Shown piece by piece: positions 13,139 through 17,131 of a stretch of 17,131 bases of DNA. Location of the stretch: NCBI GenBank assembly GCA_905206345.1, contig CAJLGW010000040.1:1-17131 (forward strand). Direction: 5' to 3'. The notes below the pieces were generated by a model that worked only from the letters and a program-made list of their open reading frames with translations, searched no databases and was not told the origin of the DNA. The position numbers were made by a program, and so were the translations under genes. Positions within the stretch are counted from its first letter, which is position 1; each line of letters starts with the position of its first letter. This DNA is from an uncultured Sutterella sp. (GTDB lineage: Bacteria > Pseudomonadota > Gammaproteobacteria > Burkholderiales > Burkholderiaceae_F).

Positions 13139-14863
13139 ATGCAACACCAAATAAACTTTGATTCACCCGTCCGGCGTCTGGGACTGCGGGGCATTCTGAA
13201 GAACTGGCTCTTTAGTGTACATGCCTTGCCTTTGTGGGCAGTCTTTGCTCTCGTTGCTGTGGCCAATGCCACTAATGTGCGGTTTTCCGTTGCCTTAAAC
13301 GAATGGAACGGTCGTTTTTTTAATGCTTTGCAAAAAGTCGATGCTTCTGCAATCTATGAAGCTCTCTTTGATTTTATTTGGCTTGCGAGCGCTTTGATTT
13401 TTCTGCTTGTGATGACGCAGTACATCAAAAATCGACTACTTTTAAGTCTGCGTCGAGAAATTACATGTCGCTTAATTGATGTGTGGATGTCGCCAACAGC
13501 AGCTCACTTCCAGCTACGTGAAAGCGGTCGCGAACCTGACAATCCAGACCAACGAATCATTGAAGACTCGCGAGAACTTGTCGGATTGTCCGTTAACTTG
13601 AGTCTGAGTTTTCTTGAATCGGTGCTCACCATCGCCAGCTTCTCGGTGATTCTATGGAATCTTTCTGGTTCCGTTACTGTTTTAGGGCTAGAAATACCGG
13701 GCTACATGTTTTGGGTTTGCCTTGCATACACCGCATTCGCTACCGTCATTACTCATTGGATCGGTTATCCCTTAAAGCGCCTCAATTATGCCTCGCAAGC
13801 CAAGGAAGCCGATCTTCGTTATGCTTTCATTGAAAAGCGACGGCATGCCGACGCTATTGCGGGAGCTCAAGGCGAATCGTTCGAAGCCAAACACCTGAAA
13901 GAGAGTTTGGAAGAGTTACTCGCTGTTTTGACTGCTTATGTGAAAAAACAGCGTGATCTGGATCTCTTCACCGTGGGATTGGGCCAAGTGACCCATTTGG
14001 CACCCATCTTTTTTTCTCTTCCGGCGCTGTTGTCGGGACATATTCAACTGGGAGGCCTCATGCAAATTCGAGGGGCCTTTACCGATGTTGCGCGTTCGTT
14101 GTCTTGGTTTATTTTTGCCTACGATAACCTGGCAAGCCTCGTCGCTGCATGGGAGCGACTCTCACATCTTGTTAACAGCTTGGAAGAGGCCGAAATCGAA
14201 CGTCGGAAAAACTTACTGCGTACGCAACAAAGGAGAGATGAAAAAAATCGTTTAGTCAATGGCAATGTACTTGTAGCTAATATGACTTTAATGTTGCCAA
14301 CAAGTCCAAATCCGAAGAACATAGAACTGGTTGCTTCCGTTGGAGACACGATTTTTGTGACAGGTTCTTCGGGTGTCGGGAAAAGCACGTTTTTGAAAAC
14401 GATTGCCGGCTTTAAAGCAAATTACATCGGCGACCTTAGCCGCAACACGGATCAAAAGCTTATGTGGTTGCCACAGAAGTCCTATCTTATCAAAGGTATG
14501 TTGAGAGACAATCTCACGTATCCTTGTCGAAAGGAAAATTTGCCGAGGACTATCGACGATCAGTATCTCTCCCAGCTTCTGGCGTCATTTGACCTTAGTC
14601 ACCTTATCGGGCGTTTGGATGAAATATCTGACTGGAGCAATGTGCTGTCTGGTGGTGAACAGCAGCGCATTGTTTTGATTCGAGCGCTTTTAACTCGACC
14701 CGACTTGCTCTTAATGGATGAAGCAACGTCGGCTCTGGATTCGCCCGCAGCGATGAAAGCACTTGAGTTTTTACAAAAAAAACTGCCAAACACAAGTATC
14801 ATCTTCGTGACGCATCAGGAGTGCTTTGTCAAAGATCAAAGCCATCAATTCAGAATTGTTTAA
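13139..14863 (+). CDS. YddA/SbmA-like fused ABC transporter (permease plus ATPase)
   Basis: This 574-aa inner-membrane half-transporter should dimerise. The N-terminal part has about six membrane segments (near 26-45, 80-100, 155-178, 186-210, 277-298, 308-330). It also has the NPDQRIIED motif (134-142) characteristic of the ABC_membrane_2 (YddA, SbmA/BacA-like, ABCD) family. The C-terminal ATPase has Walker A GSSGVGKST (about 408-416), signature LSGGEQQ (about 503-509), Walker B LLLMDEATSALD (about 523-534) and the H-loop THQE. In E. coli the relative YddA is encoded with the receptor YddB and protease PqqL, and FusD is the relative in ferredoxin-uptake loci. A role in iron-compound uptake with the upstream receptor is therefore plausible. 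The ATG at 13139 lacks a Shine-Dalgarno, and in-frame stops exclude an upstream start. It is 21 bp from the next gene. Confidence 0.88.
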   Translation: MQHQINFDSPVRRLGLRGILKNWLFSVHALPLWAVFALVAVANATNVRFSVALNEWNGRFFNALQKVDASAIYEALFDFIWLASALIFLLVMTQYIKNRLLLSLRREITCRLIDVWMSPTAAHFQLRESGREPDNPDQRIIEDSRELVGLSVNLSLSFLESVLTIASFSVILWNLSGSVTVLGLEIPGYMFWVCLAYTAFATVITHWIGYPLKRLNYASQAKEADLRYAFIEKRRHADAIAGAQGESFEAKHLKESLEELLAVLTAYVKKQRDLDLFTVGLGQVTHLAPIFFSLPALLSGHIQLGGLMQIRGAFTDVARSLSWFIFAYDNLASLVAAWERLSHLVNSLEEAEIERRKNLLRTQQRRDEKNRLVNGNVLVANMTLMLPTSPNPKNIELVASVGDTIFVTGSSGVGKSTFLKTIAGFKANYIGDLSRNTDQKLMWLPQKSYLIKGMLRDNLTYPCRKENLPRTIDDQYLSQLLASFDLSHLIGRLDEISDWSNVLSGGEQQRIVLIRALLTRPDLLLMDEATSALDSPAAMKALEFLQKKLPNTSIIFVTHQECFVKDQSHQFRIV

Positions 14864-14884
14864 TAAATAATTTCCAGAATAAAT

Positions 14885-15772
14885 ATGAAGCTCAACTACT
14901 ATACCCCGTTTCCCCACTATGAGAATGCCATCGTCGTAGGCGACACTGCTGCCGAGGCTCTGGCCTCACTTCATATCTACACTCGCGGTTTGATCGGTGG
15001 CGATATTCCATCAATGGAAGTGTGGCATCCAACGGAAAAGTTTCTTGAATGCACATCGTGTGCTATGCGCGACCGACCGCAAATTTTGGATATTGCTGCC
15101 CGTCGTATTGGTGTCGATTACATCCTGCTGGAAGACAATGGCCAGGAACATTTAAATCCTGTTCATTTAAAGGATGACCTTGAAAAAGAGGGCTTTTCTA
15201 TAAAAGTGCTCAATGTTCAAGGTGAACCGATGGAAATCGTAGAGCGTGCCGCAGCCCTTTATGGGGATGAGGCACTGCGACAGGCCGCCCGTATACGTCG
15301 GGACTTTGAAGTTCGTTTGGCTCAGGTGGAATCGTCGCCCAAACAGGAATGCATGAGCATCCTAACGCTTCTGGGAATTCGGCACCCTGTTGAAGATGCG
15401 GTTTACTGTTTTGCTGCGACTGCGAGAGCCGAGATAACACAGGATGTGATTGAGCGCCTGGGTTGTATCAATCCGGTGGATATTTCTGAGCACATGGAAG
15501 ATATCAAGGGGCTTTATCGCTTGGACACCCAGCGCTTGTCAGATTTGCTGTTGGTAACAGCCCCGTCGGCCATTGCTTTGTGCGGGGATTCAGCGGCTGC
15601 ATTGCAGTTCGTTCATCAGGCACTTAAAGATAAACCTGCTCTTTCATCCTGCAAGTCGTTCAGGCGAAATGCTCTTTTGCCTTTGCCTTGGTACTGTCGG
15701 CCGATGGGTTGGCGTTTGCCACGTGTACTGGAGATCTGGCAACGGTCCTTAAAAGAGCTAACTGGGCTGTAA
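14885..15772 (+). CDS. Unrecognised 295-aa protein, possibly a leaderless periplasmic-binding-protein-like fold
   Basis: I do not recognise this protein firmly. Parts are reminiscent of HmuT/BtuF-type (TroA superfamily) binding proteins. An opening strand AIVVGDTAAEALASLHI precedes RRIGVDYILLEDN and EGFSIKVLNVQGEP, a long helix from about 115 (EIVERAAALYGDEALRQAARI), and a C-terminal ALPLPWYCRPMGWRLPRVLEI-like segment. There is no signal peptide, lipobox or membrane span. The upstream TAA TAA (14861-14866) is in the same frame, so no leader is hidden in front and the product should be cytoplasmic. A CTSC pair (56-59) could bind metal. It follows the ABC transporter by 21 bp, so it is surely cotranscribed and probably serves the same substrate. 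Its Shine-Dalgarno is poor. Alternatives include a cytoplasmic ligand- or metal-handling protein unrelated to binding proteins. Confidence 0.6.
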   Translation: MKLNYYTPFPHYENAIVVGDTAAEALASLHIYTRGLIGGDIPSMEVWHPTEKFLECTSCAMRDRPQILDIAARRIGVDYILLEDNGQEHLNPVHLKDDLEKEGFSIKVLNVQGEPMEIVERAAALYGDEALRQAARIRRDFEVRLAQVESSPKQECMSILTLLGIRHPVEDAVYCFAATARAEITQDVIERLGCINPVDISEHMEDIKGLYRLDTQRLSDLLLVTAPSAIALCGDSAAALQFVHQALKDKPALSSCKSFRRNALLPLPWYCRPMGWRLPRVLEIWQRSLKELTGL

Positions 15773-15833
15773 AGGCGTACAAAGTAAATGACACAGGCTT
15801 GAATGGCAACGCTTGTACTGACTCTCTAGTCTG

Positions 15834-15971
15834 GTAGGCCACAAGGCCAAAGTGACTACTCCCCTACCTGAAGGTAGGGGCTTCTTGTTTCATTGGCCGT
15901 TGCATTGTTTTCACAATGACTGACACAGCCTCCACAAGCAGAGACGGATAGCCCTTCCGCCTTTAATTTCA
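15834..15971 (-). ncRNA. Predicted omega RNA of tnpB copy 2 with its guide
   Basis: This is the leftward equivalent of the copy 1 RNA, with an identical scaffold including the hairpin at 15861-15880. The guide begins at 15851 on the minus strand and reads TTTGGCCTTGTGGCCTAC, unlike the copy 1 guide. It contains a GGCC-TTGT-GGCC self-complementary stretch that could weaken guide function. The 5' boundary is arbitrary. Confidence 0.5.
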
Positions 15972-17061
15972 AAAGTCCTTGCTTTTGGATATTGATTGCC
16001 GCGTTATGATCTCGATCATGCGCGGCTCCACAAACCGGACAAGTCCACGCTCGGATCGATAGTGGTAAATCATCCATTTTGTACCCACAGGCACTACAAG
16101 TCTTTGACGATGGGTAAAAACGATCCATTTCAATTAATCGTTTCCCTTGACGTTTTAACTTGTAAGCAAGCAAGGTGAAAAATCCACCCCAAGCCACATC
16201 GGCAATGCTCTTGGCTAGATGGTGATTTCTCATCATGTTCTTCGTTGATAAACTCTCAATAGCAACCGCTTGGTTTTCGTCAGCTACACGTCGAGAGACC
16301 TTGTGTAAAAAATCCATTCGTTGACAGCGAACACGCTCATGAGCTTTTGCTACCAACTGACGAGCTTTCGCCCAATTCGCACTTCCTACTACTTTTCGGG
16401 ATAGTTTCTTTTGCTTTCTGCGCAGATTAGCTTGAGCTTGTTTTAAATAACGAGGGCTCTCAACCACTTCACCCCTGGAGTCGGTCAAGAAGGTTTTCAA
16501 TCCCATATCCAGTCCAATGACACCCTCAGCCATAATGGAAGTTATCAATGGAGGTTCACATCTTCCGTCATCGTAAAGAATGGAGGCATAGTATTTGCCA
16601 CTCGGCTCCAGTGATAAAGTAATGCTTTTAACTTTACCGGTGATCGGTCGGTGGACTTTGGCTTTGATTTTGGAGAGCTTGGGAATTTTGATCCAATTGT
16701 CCCCACAAGACACAGCAGTGCAGTGATAACTCTTTTGTGTACCGCGACGACTTTTGAATTTAGGGAAACCTCGACCGTGTTTAAAGAACCCAACAAAAGC
16801 CTTATCCAAATGACGAATTGATTCTTGTAAAGCAATGGCATCATAGTTCTTTAACCAAGCATACTTTCGAGATTTCTTTGCCTTCGATAAAAGAGGCTTA
16901 ATATCACGTACCGGAGAAAGATTGACACCGTGAGTATGGTAGAAATGTTTTTTAATGTGAAGAGCCTTGTTGTAGCAAAAACGAACCGCCCCAAACAGTC
17001 CGCAGAGGTAATCGGCCTGGGATGAGGTTGGATAAATTCGTATTTTCGTCGAACAAAGCAT
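15856..17061 (-). CDS. tnpB: TnpB RNA-guided nuclease, copy 2, intact
   Basis: This 401-aa nuclease is in the usual size range of IS605-type TnpB (about 400 aa). The N-terminal beta-rich segment starts MLCSTKIRIYPTSSQ. The RuvC triad is Asp185 (GLDMGLKT), Glu269 (AIESLSTKN) and Asp351 (HDRDHNAA). The zinc ribbon cysteines are 322, 325, 341 and 344. The lysine/arginine-rich helix around 203-247 would contact RNA. The ATG at 17061 replaces the ATT of copy 1, so this copy is the likely source of protein. TnpB cuts DNA that matches the guide beside a short element-specific motif, and so helps the element persist after excision. No reading-frame damage is visible. Confidence 0.92.
   Translation of the reverse strand: MLCSTKIRIYPTSSQADYLCGLFGAVRFCYNKALHIKKHFYHTHGVNLSPVRDIKPLLSKAKKSRKYAWLKNYDAIALQESIRHLDKAFVGFFKHGRGFPKFKSRRGTQKSYHCTAVSCGDNWIKIPKLSKIKAKVHRPITGKVKSITLSLEPSGKYYASILYDDGRCEPPLITSIMAEGVIGLDMGLKTFLTDSRGEVVESPRYLKQAQANLRRKQKKLSRKVVGSANWAKARQLVAKAHERVRCQRMDFLHKVSRRVADENQAVAIESLSTKNMMRNHHLAKSIADVAWGGFFTLLAYKLKRQGKRLIEMDRFYPSSKTCSACGYKMDDLPLSIRAWTCPVCGAAHDRDHNAAINIQKQGLLKLKAEGLSVSACGGCVSHCENNATANETRSPYLQVGE
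15861..15880 (-). repeat. Right-end hairpin of tnpB copy 2
   Basis: CCCCTACC and GGTAGGGG (7-8 bp perfect stem, four-base loop) are identical to the hairpin of copy 1 and lie just inside the right end. Confidence 0.85.
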
Positions 17062-17131
17062 TGTAGAAAATCTTACGTATTAAACCGTATCGCTAAGTTT
17101 TAGGTAAGCTACGTTGTAACGTCAGTCGCAA

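Larger units (their letters stand above)
15852..17084 (-). mobile_element. IS200/IS605-family (IS1341-type) tnpB element, copy 2
   Basis: This element is the inverted partner of 9487-10719. The right end (TCAC, minus strand 15855-15852) points left into the uptake genes. The left end is alignable to about 17084 and probably extends to or beyond the window edge. No tnpA is present. The two copies form ~1.2-kb inverted repeats around about 5.1 kb. Confidence 0.8.

Noticed and set aside
9487..17084. CRISPR array or Cas locus suggested by the guide-RNA nuclease
   Set aside because: No regularly spaced direct repeats are present. The nuclease is TnpB, with its guide derived from the element's right end.

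Overview
The window looks like chromosome from a Gram-negative proteobacterium. It has a TonB-dependent outer-membrane receptor with a signal peptide, a Fur-like site, and an RluA-family synthase with a long N-terminal extension. The mid-GC core genes, formate-tetrahydrofolate ligase and the adjacent tRNA-Ala(GGC)/tRNA-Glu(TTC) pair would suit a gut betaproteobacterium such as the Sutterellaceae. That placement is an impression from gene style, not a database result.

Layout from left to right. (1) 98-1606 (-): an RluA-type pseudouridine synthase. (2) 1658-5029: a visibly AT-rich accessory segment. It holds a DUF4143-type AAA ATPase (-) and, divergent from it, a RloA/RloB (AbiL-like) pair (+). 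A 23-nt perfect palindrome abuts the rloA ribosome binding site. (3) 5031-8517: housekeeping metabolism. fhs (-) ends at a strong hairpin terminator, and a cyclic-amidohydrolase (+) with a full metal-ligand set is divergent from it. (4) 8580-8825: a compact tRNA unit with its own promoter and terminator. (5) 8869-9486: the last third or less of a GlnQ-type ABC ATPase, cut off upstream at about 9070 and followed by about 400 bp of unrecognised, gene-poor DNA. (6) 9487-17084: an island-like block. Two almost identical TnpB (IS200/IS605, IS1341-type) elements stand in inverted orientation. Between them lie a TonB-dependent receptor, a YddA/FusD-type fused ABC transporter and an unrecognised 295-aa protein.

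How the genes may work together. RloA (ATPase) and RloB (putative TOPRIM-like effector) are translationally coupled and probably form a defence module. The receptor and the YddA-type transporter resemble the outer- and inner-membrane parts of the Fur-regulated yddA-yddB-pqqL and ferredoxin-uptake (Fus) systems. Here, however, the partner gene is not an M16 protease. It is a leaderless protein with faint resemblance to periplasmic binding proteins. Each TnpB element has a right-end hairpin and a different flanking 'guide' sequence, and both right ends point into the iron-uptake block. Copy 1 has lost its ATG while keeping its catalytic residues, so its guide RNA, if made, might depend on protein from copy 2.

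The most interesting features are the inverted TnpB-flanked uptake block, the leaderless third gene of that block, the two guides on one scaffold, and the palindrome controlling rloA.
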